DNA from: WTHC01 sp965218725
GTDB taxonomy: Archaea > Thermoproteota > Nitrososphaeria > Nitrososphaerales > Nitrosopumilaceae
DNA length: 64,000 bases
Assembly: GCA_965218725.1 (NCBI GenBank)
Contig: CBDCLO010000002.1
Location: 434,001-498,000, forward strand
Reading direction: 5' to 3'
The position numbers and the translations under genes are program-made. Numbering within the stretch: position 1 is the stretch's first letter; each line of letters begins with the position of its first letter. Positions 45,462 through 55,217 of this stretch are shown here, in pieces. The notes under the pieces were generated by a model. It saw nothing but the letters and a program-made list of their open reading frames with translations. It searched no databases and had not been told where the DNA came from.

Positions 45462-47302
45462 TTATAAATATCCTCTAACATTTTTTTATAATTAGGTTTT
45501 TTATTTTTTTCTGCCAGTTCTGTACAAAATTGAGCTACCAATGGAATATATGTGTGATATAGATTTATTCTTTTTTTTGCCATTTCTACTTTACCTTTTT
45601 TGGACATATATGATGATATTCTTCTAGCAAGAAGTTGCAATGCAAGCTTTAATTCACGTTCTATTTCTGGTCTATCTGCTACATTTTCTTTACCAACTGT
45701 TTTATACGGGATTCTAGTAGAGCATATATGAGATACAATTACTAATGGTGATTCATTTTTTATTTTATAACGACTCCAATCTATATCATTGATAACTTTA
45801 AGGAGTACATCACTGCTTTCATCATAGAGTAATGGTATTCTATTTGCAAATCTGTATGCTTTTATTCCATTATTGATTAAACCACCGTATGCAATACCCA
45901 CTTCTACAATAAATGGAAATCCAGAATATGCAGAAGGTCTACGTTGAACTACAAGTAAAAAATCAGGATCAAAAAACTTTTGCATGCCTTTTTTTAATAG
46001 TTCTTCACCCAATGGAGATAAACAACTTGGATCTGGTGACAAAAAACCTGTAAATTTTTGTAGCGAATCGCTAAGTTTCACCAATTCATTATTAGTCATC
46101 ATTCCTATTCTTTTTTCTGGTTTAAATTGTGCAAATTCAGTAAATTTTTCTGCAGTATTTCTACCTATTCTTTGGAAACATTTTGTTAAAAATGATGTTA
46201 ACATATCACCTTTAATTGCATTAACAATTTGTTTGTAGTAACGATCATCGATATTAATATCAATTACAAAAGATTTAGATTCTCCAAGATCCCAGTATGT
46301 AATTTTATTATTTAATATATCAATATCATCAATTCTAATTTTTGCTAATCTATCAAGATCTAGTTTTGCATAATACATAATTGCTAATATGACCTTTACC
46401 GGTTTAGATAAATATAACCAACGTTTCTTAATCAACGTAGTAATTTTATTTATATTTTTATTATTTAGTACCAATTCTTTTTTTATTTTTGTAATCATAT
46501 TATTATCAATATTTGGGATTTGATAACATGTATCAGAAATCAATCTTCTTATTGTTTCAACATCAACTCCATATGGATGTGGTCTTGTAGTGGTTGGTGC
46601 TAATGGTATTTTGTTAATTATTCTATCATATTTGTAATTGTTGTTCTTTGGATCATTAAAGACTATTGAGGCGTATGGTGTTATTAATGATGTTTGATGT
46701 ACATATTCTCTAATTTTAGATCCAGCTTTGGAGTAATCACCGTCTAAACAAATACTTATTGAAAGACCCTTCTTAGATGTGTTATGTGTTATATGTTTTA
46801 ATATAATTGGCTTATTCTTTTGTATGTCAAGTAATATTTCATATTCATGCTGGATTTTTCCATCTGTAGAACTTTTAACATATACTGGTTTATTTGTAGT
46901 AATTTGACCATAAAGAATTGCCATAGTAGCTCCTAAACCGAACATTCCTCTTGATTGTTTAAGTCCAAATTTAGATCCGTATAATACAGTTCCAAATGCT
47001 AGTGGCACATGTTTATATTCTATTCCAGGACCATTATCATCAACATTTAGTATGTAATGTTTTGGATCTATTTGTTGTGAATTAACTGGTTTTATTAATA
47101 TGCTAACGTTGGGCAATATTCTACTTTGATCGCATGCATCTAGAGAATTTTCAACTAGTTCTCTCACAGCTGTATAAAGTGATCTAGAGGGATTACTAAA
47201 TCCAGCTAGATCTCGATTTCTATAAAAAAATTCACTTGGAGATATTTGGTTAAACGATTCACCATAATTCATTTTGATCTTCCCATAGCTGTAATTTGCC
47301 AA
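45458..47302 (-). CDS. top6B: DNA topoisomerase VI subunit B
   Basis: A 614-residue GHKL ATPase that drives DNA strand passage. ATP-binding motifs are ELVENSLDACD, VDDNGPGI and SRGMFGLGATMAILYG; the transducer has the lysine segment near QRRPSAYSGFPFIVEVG. A helix-two-turn-helix and linker follow. Its 5' end overlaps the KH protein gene by 44 bases. Confidence 0.96.
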   Translation of the reverse strand: MANYSYGKIKMNYGESFNQISPSEFFYRNRDLAGFSNPSRSLYTAVRELVENSLDACDQSRILPNVSILIKPVNSQQIDPKHYILNVDDNGPGIEYKHVPLAFGTVLYGSKFGLKQSRGMFGLGATMAILYGQITTNKPVYVKSSTDGKIQHEYEILLDIQKNKPIILKHITHNTSKKGLSISICLDGDYSKAGSKIREYVHQTSLITPYASIVFNDPKNNNYKYDRIINKIPLAPTTTRPHPYGVDVETIRRLISDTCYQIPNIDNNMITKIKKELVLNNKNINKITTLIKKRWLYLSKPVKVILAIMYYAKLDLDRLAKIRIDDIDILNNKITYWDLGESKSFVIDINIDDRYYKQIVNAIKGDMLTSFLTKCFQRIGRNTAEKFTEFAQFKPEKRIGMMTNNELVKLSDSLQKFTGFLSPDPSCLSPLGEELLKKGMQKFFDPDFLLVVQRRPSAYSGFPFIVEVGIAYGGLINNGIKAYRFANRIPLLYDESSDVLLKVINDIDWSRYKIKNESPLVIVSHICSTRIPYKTVGKENVADRPEIERELKLALQLLARRISSYMSKKGKVEMAKKRINLYHTYIPLVAQFCTELAEKNKKPNYKKMLEDIYN

Positions 47303-47834
47303 ATCTTATTTGTCTTTTAACAATTTCTAGTTTGTTGTATACTGTATGATGCATACATCCATTTGAAAGTAATGTGATTGTATTAATTATCAATTTAATA
47401 TTTTTTTGATTTCCTATAATACTGACTGTTTTTCCATATACAGAAATATCAGTATCTGTAAGATTCTCAATGTTTTTTTTTGCCCTTCCATTTTCACCAA
47501 TAATTCTACTCTTTATTCTTTCTATCTTTGATGGTGATTTTCCTGCAAAATTTTTTAGATCTATAATACATAATGTTTTTTCGTCTTTTAGTAGTTGCAT
47601 TGCATGGAACGAAGAAAAACCACGTCCTATAGCAGTGATTATTTCTATTGCTTTAAACAAACCAATGTTTCCATTTTGAGCTTTAGAATTAATAATAGAG
47701 ACTTCACCTGTACTGCTATCTATTTTTAATATTACAAAACATTTTTTTTCAATCTCAAGTTTGACTGTACCGAATTTACCTATTAATACACCTATTCTAT
47801 CCATCGGAATTTTTATTAATCTTTCAAAATCCAT
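47259..47834 (-). CDS. KH-domain RNA-binding protein (Pno1/Dim2 type)
   Basis: A 191-residue protein with two KH domains. The first has IPMDRIGVLIGKFGTVK and the second has ESRIIGENGRAKKNIEN-like ISGENGRAKK. The archaeal homologue of Pno1/Dim2 binds the 3' end of 16S rRNA precursor and helps with KsgA/RIO-type maturation. The conserved archaeal order aIF1A-RIO1-KH is altered here: no RIO1 kinase lies upstream. It overlaps top6B by 44 bases. Confidence 0.88.
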   Translation of the reverse strand: MDFERLIKIPMDRIGVLIGKFGTVKLEIEKKCFVILKIDSSTGEVSIINSKAQNGNIGLFKAIEIITAIGRGFSSFHAMQLLKDEKTLCIIDLKNFAGKSPSKIERIKSRIIGENGRAKKNIENLTDTDISVYGKTVSIIGNQKNIKLIINTITLLSNGCMHHTVYNKLEIVKRQIRFGKLQLWEDQNELW

Positions 47835-48237
47835 TTTCTACAACATTAAATATATACATACAACTTTTGTGATAATTTTTTAAAAAATTAGATATTTTTG
47901 TTAATATGAGTTTCCAATTAACTACTATGCTAGTATCATGCATAGCAATATAGATTACGTCAAAATGTAGCAGATCATTTTTTATTATGTATATTTCTGG
48001 TGTATATAAATAGTCATCAATAAATTTTACTTTTCTATATAATATATTTATTAAAATATAATATCCTTTATGATCTATATTTGGTTTTATAATATTTTTC
48101 CTATATTCATTATTTTTATGTGCAAATATAATCACTAACACATTTTCTGATGTGTATAGTAGTTTCGATGGCGAGTGATGTTTACTAATATACTTCATGT
48201 TTTTATTATTTTTCATATAGAAAAATTTACGTTGCAA
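47824..48237 (-). CDS. Hypothetical protein in the usual RIO1 position
   Basis: A 137-residue protein with many lysines, isoleucines and tyrosines. It has no RIO-kinase motif, no membrane segment and no known domain that I can see. It overlaps the KH gene by 11 bases, which supports translation, and lies where many archaea have RIO1 between aIF1A and KH. It may be a lineage-specific gene. Confidence 0.6.
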   Translation of the reverse strand: MQRKFFYMKNNKNMKYISKHHSPSKLLYTSENVLVIIFAHKNNEYRKNIIKPNIDHKGYYILINILYRKVKFIDDYLYTPEIYIIKNDLLHFDVIYIAMHDTSIVVNWKLILTKISNFLKNYHKSCMYIFNVVENGF

Positions 48238-48476
48238 TATATGTATGTATAACGTTTTTTTAAAATTATAATTCTAATAAGTGTATTTTTGATGTAATAC
48301 CAAATATTACTTTCATCTACAAGAAATGACATGCCGTAACAGTTAATGCAGTACAGATAACCAATATTTTAGAATATACTAATTCCACTAATAACCACTA
48401 TTTGTTTTGTTGATTTCTAAATTTAGTCAGTTATATAATTATGGTCTTTTGAATGTTATTAGTACTAATAGTTTTA

Positions 48477-48788
48477 CTAAAAATCTTTTGGTAAATGGTT
48501 ATTATCTTTTAACCAATCTACCTGTGGTAGTGTAAACCTCCATATTATATCACCTCTCTCAGTATTTTTAAAATCCCATGGTGCAATTATTACTATATCA
48601 TTATCCCTAATCCATACTCGTCTTTTTAGTTTCCCTCTAATTCTGCCTCTACGTACTATATTGTCGGTACACTTTACTAAAACTTGGTCACTGCCCAAAA
48701 GCTTGATTACTCTTCCAAGTAACTCTCCCTCTTCTGGAAGTATTACTTGTTTTAATGCACTTTCATTAAGTACTTTCCGTTTTCCCAC
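48477..48788 (-). CDS. eif1a: Translation initiation factor aIF1A
   Basis: A 103-residue OB-fold factor that binds the ribosomal A site during initiation. EEGELLGRVIKLLGSDQVLV, CTDNIVRRGRIRGKLKRRVW and DNDIVIIAPWDF are diagnostic. A 239-base gap separates it from the downstream hypothetical gene on the same strand. Confidence 0.95.
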   Translation of the reverse strand: MGKRKVLNESALKQVILPEEGELLGRVIKLLGSDQVLVKCTDNIVRRGRIRGKLKRRVWIRDNDIVIIAPWDFKNTERGDIIWRFTLPQVDWLKDNNHLPKDF

Positions 48789-49102
48789 AGAACTGGTTTT
48801 ACTGTTTTATAATATAATTGTGGTGTTATATTTTGAATATAGTAAGAAATGGAACGATATTAATTTCTTTTATTTCATTCTTTGATCATATTCCAGATTT
48901 TAGTTACAATATAATTCTATTTTTTCCTGTCATGTTAATTATAGAAGATTTATTATACTATATCTTTCTACTGTACCATCTTCATAATATAGTTTGTTTA
49001 TGTCTATAGAGAATATATCACTAACAATATTTTTCCTAATAAATATTTATCACATATATTTAACATCAAATTATTTTGGTAATAATGTACACAAAAAGAG
49101 AA
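48789..49102. other. 314-base spacer, no gene seen
   Basis: An A+T-rich spacer between aIF1A and aIF2-beta. A 63-codon open frame (48818-49009, plus strand) is composed almost wholly of hydrophobic A+T-driven codons and is not credible as a gene. I see no RNA fold or repeat. Confidence 0.45.
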
Positions 49103-49522
49103 TTATGTATATTTATTCTTAATTGTGGACCTAGCTCCACAAGCTTCACATATTAAAAATGATATTCTGTTTTCTTTTTCTATTATAGTATCATGGCTTT
49201 TGCATGTATTACATTCAACATAGTACTTTACATATATTTTAAATAAGCGTGTAAAATCATCAGGATCTCTTTTTCCTATAAACATTGCTTTTTCTCCTAA
49301 TCGTTCAGCTGGAACAGCAAATTCTTTTGATAAATACTGTAATACCTTATCAGGATCTCTACGTAGAATTTTTGTAAATTCTAGAAAATTACGTAACATA
49401 GTTCTACCTCCTTCCCACGTAATATCAACTGACGGCAATTCAAATCTTGATGTTTTTTTTTTATTTTTAGATATATTACTCTGTATTCTTTGTAAGAGGC
49501 TTTCATATTCAAATTTTTTCAA
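49103..49522 (-). CDS. eif2b: Translation initiation factor aIF2 subunit beta
   Basis: A 139-residue subunit of the factor that brings initiator tRNA to the ribosome. RTMLRNFLEFTKILRRDPDK and LGEKAMFIGKRDPDDFTRLF are family segments, and the zinc ribbon is CNTC ... CEAC at the C terminus. It is normal in length. The DUF5679 gene lies just upstream on the same strand (69-base gap). Confidence 0.96.
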   Translation of the reverse strand: MKKFEYESLLQRIQSNISKNKKKTSRFELPSVDITWEGGRTMLRNFLEFTKILRRDPDKVLQYLSKEFAVPAERLGEKAMFIGKRDPDDFTRLFKIYVKYYVECNTCKSHDTIIEKENRISFLICEACGARSTIKNKYT

Positions 49523-49590
49523 GTAATAAATACGAGGCTACGTAGCCTATATTGTTTTGTGTTAAAAAAATTACATGTGGAATTTTTGTA

Positions 49591-49734
49591 TTACAGTTTT
49601 CCTATTCTGAAAATATTAGTGTTGCATGTTGGACAAATTCCTTTTATTGCAGGTCTACCATTCTTAAGTGTTGTTTCTTTCGGTTTTTTCATTTCACGTT
49701 TAGTTCTACATTTTACACAGTATGCTGTAACCAT
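49591..49734 (-). CDS. DUF5679-type small zinc-ribbon protein
   Basis: A 47-residue protein starting MVTAYCVKCRTKREMKKP, with the family core TLKNGRPAIKGICPTC and ending FRIGKL. Two CxxC pairs bind zinc. Proteins of this form are common, small and uncharacterised in archaea and some bacteria. It lies upstream of aIF2-beta on the same strand. Confidence 0.85.
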   Translation of the reverse strand: MVTAYCVKCRTKREMKKPKETTLKNGRPAIKGICPTCNTNIFRIGKL

Positions 49735-49870
49735 TGTGTTAAGCAATGAACATCATCGTATTTAGTAAGATGCAGTGAAATTTATTTAACATAAGAGTAA
49801 TGTAAGTTTTTTACTAAAAATAGAAAAAATCACTATATGTGTATTAATAAATATAGTTAAAACCTTATTT

Positions 49871-50113
49871 GTGAATAGTAATAACAGTACCATTGGAGTA
49901 TTTGCTATAAAGATAGGCCGTATATCAACGTTAGTTGTTGTGAACACAGTAGATTACAGTACTTATTTGAATAATATTAATATTATATATGATACTTTAG
50001 AAAAATATAAGGATCATGAATTAGATGGTACTGCTGGGTGGTATAACAGTGATAAACACATAGAAGTGTCTAAGATTACTTCATCTCTGATAAATTTACA
50101 AATATGCATGTAA
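49871..50113 (+). CDS. Small hypothetical protein (uncertain)
   Basis: An 80-residue frame with a GTG start, a TATA-like AATAAATATA about 20 bases upstream, and a protein-like mix of charged and hydrophobic residues (IGVFAIKIGRISTLVVVNTV, DHELDGTAGWY). I recognise no family. It could be a small lineage-specific gene or the remnant of a longer one; the following 268 bases hold no gene. Confidence 0.4.
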   Translation: MNSNNSTIGVFAIKIGRISTLVVVNTVDYSTYLNNINIIYDTLEKYKDHELDGTAGWYNSDKHIEVSKITSSLINLQICM

Positions 50114-50381
50114 GTACTAAAGCTGTAATTGGATAGCATGAAAGCTATTCAAAATACGTGGATGTATAGAATATATTTAATGAGTATATTGACAAAAACT
50201 GTTGTAATCACCAATCTATTAAAAATTGATGATTATAATAAAATATATGATGTGGTATAAACTACAGAATAGAATAGTAGTTTAAATGTATTAATAGATA
50301 CGTCATATGAACTTGGACCATAATTTATCTTGCATTTAATAGATAGGAAATTATTAAAAAGATACCAAGATTATAGTATAT

Positions 50382-51518
50382 ATGCTATATAATACCAGTG
50401 GACTAGACAAAAATACAACAGATGATAGTAAGCTACTTGTGATTTGTGTTGATAGAGATAATGATGTTGGAGACAAAGCTATTGTAAGTACACCTGTAAT
50501 AGGGAAAAATGCGTGTATGAAAGCTGCACAACTACTTGCATTGAAAGATCCAGAAGATGTGGATTCAAACTCAATTTTTTATGCTATTAAAATATATGAA
50601 GATCTATTGAAGAAAGGATATCAGGCAGAGGTAGTTATAGCTGCTGGAAAAGAAGATAGGGGAGTACAGGCTGATGAAAAAATAATATACGAGATAAGAT
50701 CAGTGTTAAGGAAATTTACTGCTGATAGCGCAGTAATTGTGTCTGATGGGGAGGATGACGAGAGTGTTGTTCCAATAATACAAAATATTTTACCTGTTAT
50801 ATCTGTGCAAAGGGTTGTTATGAAAGTCAGTAGAAGTGTAGAATACTCATATGCTGTTTTTGGTAAATATTTAAAGATGATCGCATATGACACAAAATAC
50901 ACAAAGTTTTTTCTTGGTGTTCCAGGAATATTGTTGTTAATCGGTGGCATTGCAACTGTATTTGGTTACAGTGCAGAAATATTTGCAGTGCTGGTAAGCA
51001 TTTTAGGAGGTGCTTTTCTTATCAGAGCTTTTGATATTGATAAAGCTTGGTCCAGATGGGCAAAACCTACTCCGTCAGGATTCATTAGAATGTTCACCAT
51101 GGTAACAGGAATTATTTTAATTTTATCATCAATACCAGCTGGTATAACAGTTATAGAATTAGAAGTTATTAAAAATGCTGAGATAACTAGCATCATAACT
51201 AATCAAATAATAATAGGTCAGTTTATTTCTGGTGCACTGCCTACTTTGTGGATGGGAATAGGTTCTATTTTTGGAGGCATTTTATTGAGTAATTGGTTAG
51301 GAGGTAGCTTAAAACATATTACAGATATATTAAGATTGGTTGTACTTGGTGCTTTATATCCTACGGTATCACAATTCACAAATATATTAATCAATGATGA
51401 AAATTCGTTTACATTAATACCTCCTCTTCTAGTTGGTTTGGCAATAACGTTGATATCAATTACATTTCTTTTTAAAAGGTATAGAAAACAAAAAGGTGAA
51501 GATGCATTAACGGAGTAA
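50382..51518 (+). CDS. DUF373 integral membrane protein
   Basis: A 378-residue archaeal DUF373 protein. The cytoplasmic N-terminal ~155 residues have LLVICVDRDNDVGDKA, TPVIGKNACMKAAQ, VVIAAGKEDRGVQADEKI and VIVSDGEDDE. About six membrane helices follow from residue ~190. Its function is unknown. It lies 3 bases before uppS, which hints at a tie to polyprenol lipid metabolism. Confidence 0.85.
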   Translation: MLYNTSGLDKNTTDDSKLLVICVDRDNDVGDKAIVSTPVIGKNACMKAAQLLALKDPEDVDSNSIFYAIKIYEDLLKKGYQAEVVIAAGKEDRGVQADEKIIYEIRSVLRKFTADSAVIVSDGEDDESVVPIIQNILPVISVQRVVMKVSRSVEYSYAVFGKYLKMIAYDTKYTKFFLGVPGILLLIGGIATVFGYSAEIFAVLVSILGGAFLIRAFDIDKAWSRWAKPTPSGFIRMFTMVTGIILILSSIPAGITVIELEVIKNAEITSIITNQIIIGQFISGALPTLWMGIGSIFGGILLSNWLGGSLKHITDILRLVVLGALYPTVSQFTNILINDENSFTLIPPLLVGLAITLISITFLFKRYRKQKGEDALTE

Positions 51519-51521
51519 AAA

Positions 51522-52286
51522 TTGGCACTTGATTTATTTGATATTCACGTTAATAGACTAGAAAAAGAGATTAGAAATAGTCGTATGCCAAAGCACATAG
51601 CACTTATCCTAGATGGAAACAGAAGATGGGCTAAAATGAACACAATAGAACAAAAATATGTATATTTAAAAGGTGCTGATGTAGTAGAGAATTTCTTGGA
51701 GTGGTGCAAAGAGTTCAATATAAAAATTATTACAATATATGTGCTATCAACAGAAAATTTATGTAGAAATAATATTGAGTTAAGTAATTTATACTGGTTG
51801 ATAAGAAATAGACTAGAAAAATTATACCGTGACCCTAGAATACATGTAAATAAAATACGTGTTAAAGCTGTCGGTAGAATGGAATTATTACCCACATCAA
51901 TTAAAAATATACTTCAAAAATTAGATAAAGCTACAAAAGAATATAACAGATATTTTTTAAATATTGCATTAGCATATGGAGGACAAGATGAATTAATTGA
52001 TGCAACAAAAAAAATATGCAACAAAATAAAAAAAGGAGTATTAGATATTAGTGATATAAACAAAAAAGAAATAGAATCAAACTTGTATACATCACATTTA
52101 CCACAGTCTTCACCAGACATTATATTACGCACATCTGGAGAAAAAAGATTAAGTGGTTTTTTGATGTGGCAAAGTGCATATAGTGAACTAGTTTTCATAG
52201 ATGTATTATGGCCAGAATTCAAGAAGATTGACTTGATGAAGGCTATAAAGATATTTCAAAAAAGAAAAAGACGCATTGGAAAATAA
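51522..52286 (+). CDS. uppS: cis-Prenyltransferase (polyprenyl diphosphate synthase)
   Basis: A 254-residue UppS-family enzyme that builds long-chain polyprenyl diphosphate used as the glycan carrier (dolichol-type in archaea). The catalytic segment is HIALILDGNRRWAK, with YVLSTENL, and the C-terminal RTSGEKRLSGFLMWQSAYSE contains the diphosphate-binding arginine and serine. The start is TTG. It follows the DUF373 gene directly and precedes a Nudix gene by 18 bases. Confidence 0.94.
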   Translation: MALDLFDIHVNRLEKEIRNSRMPKHIALILDGNRRWAKMNTIEQKYVYLKGADVVENFLEWCKEFNIKIITIYVLSTENLCRNNIELSNLYWLIRNRLEKLYRDPRIHVNKIRVKAVGRMELLPTSIKNILQKLDKATKEYNRYFLNIALAYGGQDELIDATKKICNKIKKGVLDISDINKKEIESNLYTSHLPQSSPDIILRTSGEKRLSGFLMWQSAYSELVFIDVLWPEFKKIDLMKAIKIFQKRKRRIGK

Positions 52287-52304
52287 ATATCATTAAATAT
52301 AGAT

Positions 52305-52718
52305 ATGATAGAAGAAAGATCTGCTGGAGTGATAATATATGTACATGGATTAGAAGATATCTTTTTTTTGTTGCTTAATTATCCTTCAAAACATTGGGAT
52401 TTTGTAAAAGGTAAAATAGAAAAAGGAGAAACATACCAACAGACAGCAATAAGGGAAACCAAAGAAGAAACAGATATTATGGATCTAAAGTTCAGTGATG
52501 AATTTAAAGAATATATAGAATACAGATTTCGTTTTGAAAAAAGAAATGTGCATAAAAAAGTCATATTTTTTCTTGCAGAAACGAATACTATGAAAGTTAG
52601 TATTTCTAATGAGCACACAGACTATACCTGGCTTGATTATAATGATGCGTTAAAAAAGATAACATATAGAAACTCTAGATCAGTACTATCAAAGGCTGCC
52701 AGACTTCTCAATCTGTAA
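52305..52718 (+). CDS. Nudix hydrolase (Ap4A-hydrolase-like)
   Basis: A 137-residue Nudix protein. The Nudix box reads GKIEKGETYQQTAIRETKEE followed by TDI, where the usual glycine is aspartate. SAGVIIY near the N terminus and DFVKGKIE fit bis(5'-nucleosyl)-tetraphosphatases, which clear dinucleoside polyphosphates. The substrate is inferred from the family. Its end overlaps convergent pyrF by 30 bases. Confidence 0.85.
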   Translation: MIEERSAGVIIYVHGLEDIFFLLLNYPSKHWDFVKGKIEKGETYQQTAIRETKEETDIMDLKFSDEFKEYIEYRFRFEKRNVHKKVIFFLAETNTMKVSISNEHTDYTWLDYNDALKKITYRNSRSVLSKAARLLNL

Positions 52719-53441
52719 TCTTATATTTTTAATTGTAGTAACTGGGTCTTTTGAACGTGTGATCATTCTTCCAACTATTAAAAAATCTGAACCAGAAGGT
52801 ATTGCATCATGTATAGAGCCTCCTTGAATACCAATTCCTGGAGAATACACATCAAGTTTATTTTTGATTATTAATTTACATTGTTTTATAATTTCTGGAA
52901 ATGTAGCACCGATAATTATACCATCAGCTTTATTTTTTATAGATAATTCTAGAAAAAATTTGTAAAGATCTACAGTTTTTTTTTCAAGTATTATTTTGGA
53001 ATTATAAAGTACATTTGATTCAAATGAACTTAGGTGACAAATAGATATTATACCGCTATTATTTTTATGTGCAATATTTATTATTTTTCTAATGTTATCG
53101 GATCCCATTACAGGGTTTACTATTATAGCATCAAATCCAGAGTCAAAGAGTATTTTAATTACAACTTTGTTAGTATCAAATATATCATTTAGTTTTATAT
53201 CAGCAATTGTCTGCAGATTAAATTTGTGTGCTAGGTCGTTTATACTATTCAAGCTTTCAATGCCTAATGGCAGCAGTAAATGATAATTTATTTTTATTCC
53301 ACATATATATTTATTTAGTTTTTTGATATTATATACGGTAGTTTTTACTAACTTCTCGTGACTTTCATTATAATCATTTGCTAAAATAATTTTACTTTTT
53401 TCTTTTGACAGTTTTTTTATTCTAGTTTTAAAATTATCCAT
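52689..53441 (-). CDS. pyrF: Orotidine 5'-phosphate decarboxylase
   Basis: The last enzyme of UMP synthesis. The catalytic DxKxxD tetrad segment is IADIKLNDIFDT, followed by IIVNPVMGSDN, and the phosphate-binding end is VYSPGIGIQGG with FLIVGRMITRS. Length (250) suits the longer archaeal/bacterial type-2-like form. It overlaps the next gene by 8 bases and the Nudix gene by 30. Confidence 0.92.
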   Translation of the reverse strand: MDNFKTRIKKLSKEKSKIILANDYNESHEKLVKTTVYNIKKLNKYICGIKINYHLLLPLGIESLNSINDLAHKFNLQTIADIKLNDIFDTNKVVIKILFDSGFDAIIVNPVMGSDNIRKIINIAHKNNSGIISICHLSSFESNVLYNSKIILEKKTVDLYKFFLELSIKNKADGIIIGATFPEIIKQCKLIIKNKLDVYSPGIGIQGGSIHDAIPSGSDFLIVGRMITRSKDPVTTIKNIRLQIEKSGSL

Positions 53442-54075
53442 AATTTACAAGTGGGTGTGCTTCTTTTAATCTTATTATTTTTATATATAAATAACCGTGT
53501 TTAACTATGTTATCTACAAATATGGGTTCTATATTATCTGTTGTAGAGTACTGAAGATAGGGTTTTTCAGGATTTTTATTAAGTAATACATAACAAAAAT
53601 ATGAAATTCCATCTTCATTAAAATTTACAAATAGACCCATCAACCATTTATAATTATATGGAAATAAGAATAATGGTAAAGGCGAATCTTCAAAGCTATA
53701 ACTCAATTTTGCTAGACTTGACAGATCTTCTAATTCAATAAGCTGATATTTTATGTTATCATTAGTTTCTACTAGTAATGAATCTGGTAGTGATTTTATA
53801 TGTATTATTGGTGAATAAAGATGTGATGTGTCTGAGATATTATTAACTATTGATGATTCTTCTTCACTTCCATTAAATCCATAACATAGGTATTTGCCAT
53901 TATGTTCTGTTGGAATGTAATAAATTATTGGGTTTTCTTTAAGTAGATCCATTTGTACGGAAAATACTTTTTTATTTTTGTATTTATGTAAGAAAGACAA
54001 ACGTGGAAATCTTTCCAATGCACATACTAAACGTGAAAATTCTAGTTGAGAAGCAACTTGTATATAATTTGGCAA
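53434..54075 (-). CDS. Hypothetical protein upstream of pyrF
   Basis: A 213-residue soluble protein without a recognised family, rich in aromatic and beta-forming residues (LFLFPYNYKWLMGLFVNF, ISYFCYVLL). It has no zinc or nucleotide motif. It overlaps pyrF by 8 bases, so it is likely expressed with it. Confidence 0.72.
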   Translation of the reverse strand: MPNYIQVASQLEFSRLVCALERFPRLSFLHKYKNKKVFSVQMDLLKENPIIYYIPTEHNGKYLCYGFNGSEEESSIVNNISDTSHLYSPIIHIKSLPDSLLVETNDNIKYQLIELEDLSSLAKLSYSFEDSPLPLFLFPYNYKWLMGLFVNFNEDGISYFCYVLLNKNPEKPYLQYSTTDNIEPIFVDNIVKHGYLYIKIIRLKEAHPLVNYG

Positions 54076-54124
54076 GATGTATAAACTATAATAATGTACT
54101 AAATTAAACTTTGCACAATTGATG

Positions 54125-55132
54125 TTATTTTTTATTTCGTCGATCTATTATATCATAGATATCAGGTCCTGTCCCAATAAGTGTTATAGGTACATCAAGT
54201 ATATTTTCTAAATTTTTTATAAATAGTTTTGCACTTTCACTTAGATCATTAAAATTATTTTTATGTAAACAATTTGGAAACATTACATCTAATTTTGTAA
54301 TAGCTACTTGAGTTGCACTGTTAAGCATTATAGAACGTTTTGCTAAATTATAATTAAATTCAGATGCACGTCGCTTACGACCAGTTACAGTACCTACTTC
54401 TACCCAACCTTTTTTTTGTATTTCTGACGAAGTTAGCTCATTATATAGCGGACCTTCACCAACTCGTGTTACATATGGTTTTAAAACAACTATTATATCA
54501 TCAACTTTTTTTGGTCCAATACCAACATCAGCACATATACTTGCAGCTGTAACGTCTTTTGACGTAACAAAAGGATATGTTCCATGCCATAGAGATAAAT
54601 GTGTGCCTTGAGTACCTTCAATCAAGATTGTTTTATTTTTATCTAGTACAGAATTAATTAAGTCTGGTATATCTGCTATATATTTTGAAAGATAGTCTAT
54701 GTCACCAGCAAGCTTTAAAGATCTCATTGCACGTTCTGAATTTGCAGGTCCAGTTCCTGATCCAGTACTACCTATTTTCTTCTTAAGATAATAAGAAGAG
54801 TCATCCAGTATATGTTTATCCTCTATTATACCACATCTTTTATCTATGAATGTTCTATCAGAGACCATAAAATTTTTAATTTCTGATAATAAGATGGAGG
54901 GGTCTATTAATACACCTGGCCCAATGCACATTTTTGTTTTTTTATTAATAAATCCACTTGGAAGCATGCGTACTTTATGCACTTTACCATCACACATTAT
55001 TGTGTGGCCGGCATTAGGTCCTACACCTCCTCTAACAACTACAGTCGGATCATCTTTTAATGCTATATATGAAATTATCTTACCTTTACCTTCGTCTCCA
55101 AATAATCCACCCACTATTATGATAGCTGGCAT
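54125..55132 (-). CDS. purA: Adenylosuccinate synthetase
   Basis: A 335-residue GTP-dependent enzyme joining IMP and aspartate on the way to AMP. IIVGGLFGDEGKGKI contains the GDEGKG motif. VVRGGVGPNAGHT, STGSGTGPANSERAMRS, LIEGTQGTHLSLWHGTYPFV and GTVTGRKRRASEFN follow. It is about 90 residues shorter than bacterial PurA, as is typical of the short archaeal form. Confidence 0.95.
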   Translation of the reverse strand: MPAIIIVGGLFGDEGKGKIISYIALKDDPTVVVRGGVGPNAGHTIMCDGKVHKVRMLPSGFINKKTKMCIGPGVLIDPSILLSEIKNFMVSDRTFIDKRCGIIEDKHILDDSSYYLKKKIGSTGSGTGPANSERAMRSLKLAGDIDYLSKYIADIPDLINSVLDKNKTILIEGTQGTHLSLWHGTYPFVTSKDVTAASICADVGIGPKKVDDIIVVLKPYVTRVGEGPLYNELTSSEIQKKGWVEVGTVTGRKRRASEFNYNLAKRSIMLNSATQVAITKLDVMFPNCLHKNNFNDLSESAKLFIKNLENILDVPITLIGTGPDIYDIIDRRNKK

Positions 55133-55217
55133 TGATAATCAATTAATTATATGTTATAAAAATATATTATTTTATGGAAAAGCATAGTTATAATAAAGCT
55201 GATTTCATCTAGTATCA

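Noticed and set aside
48477..48788. S1-like RNA-binding protein instead of aIF1A
   Set aside because: The RGRIRGKLKRRVW segment and overall length are specific to aIF1A.
48818..49009. 63-codon frame between aIF1A and aIF2-beta
   Set aside because: Its composition is driven by A+T, and it has no homology feel and no promoter or start context better than its surroundings.
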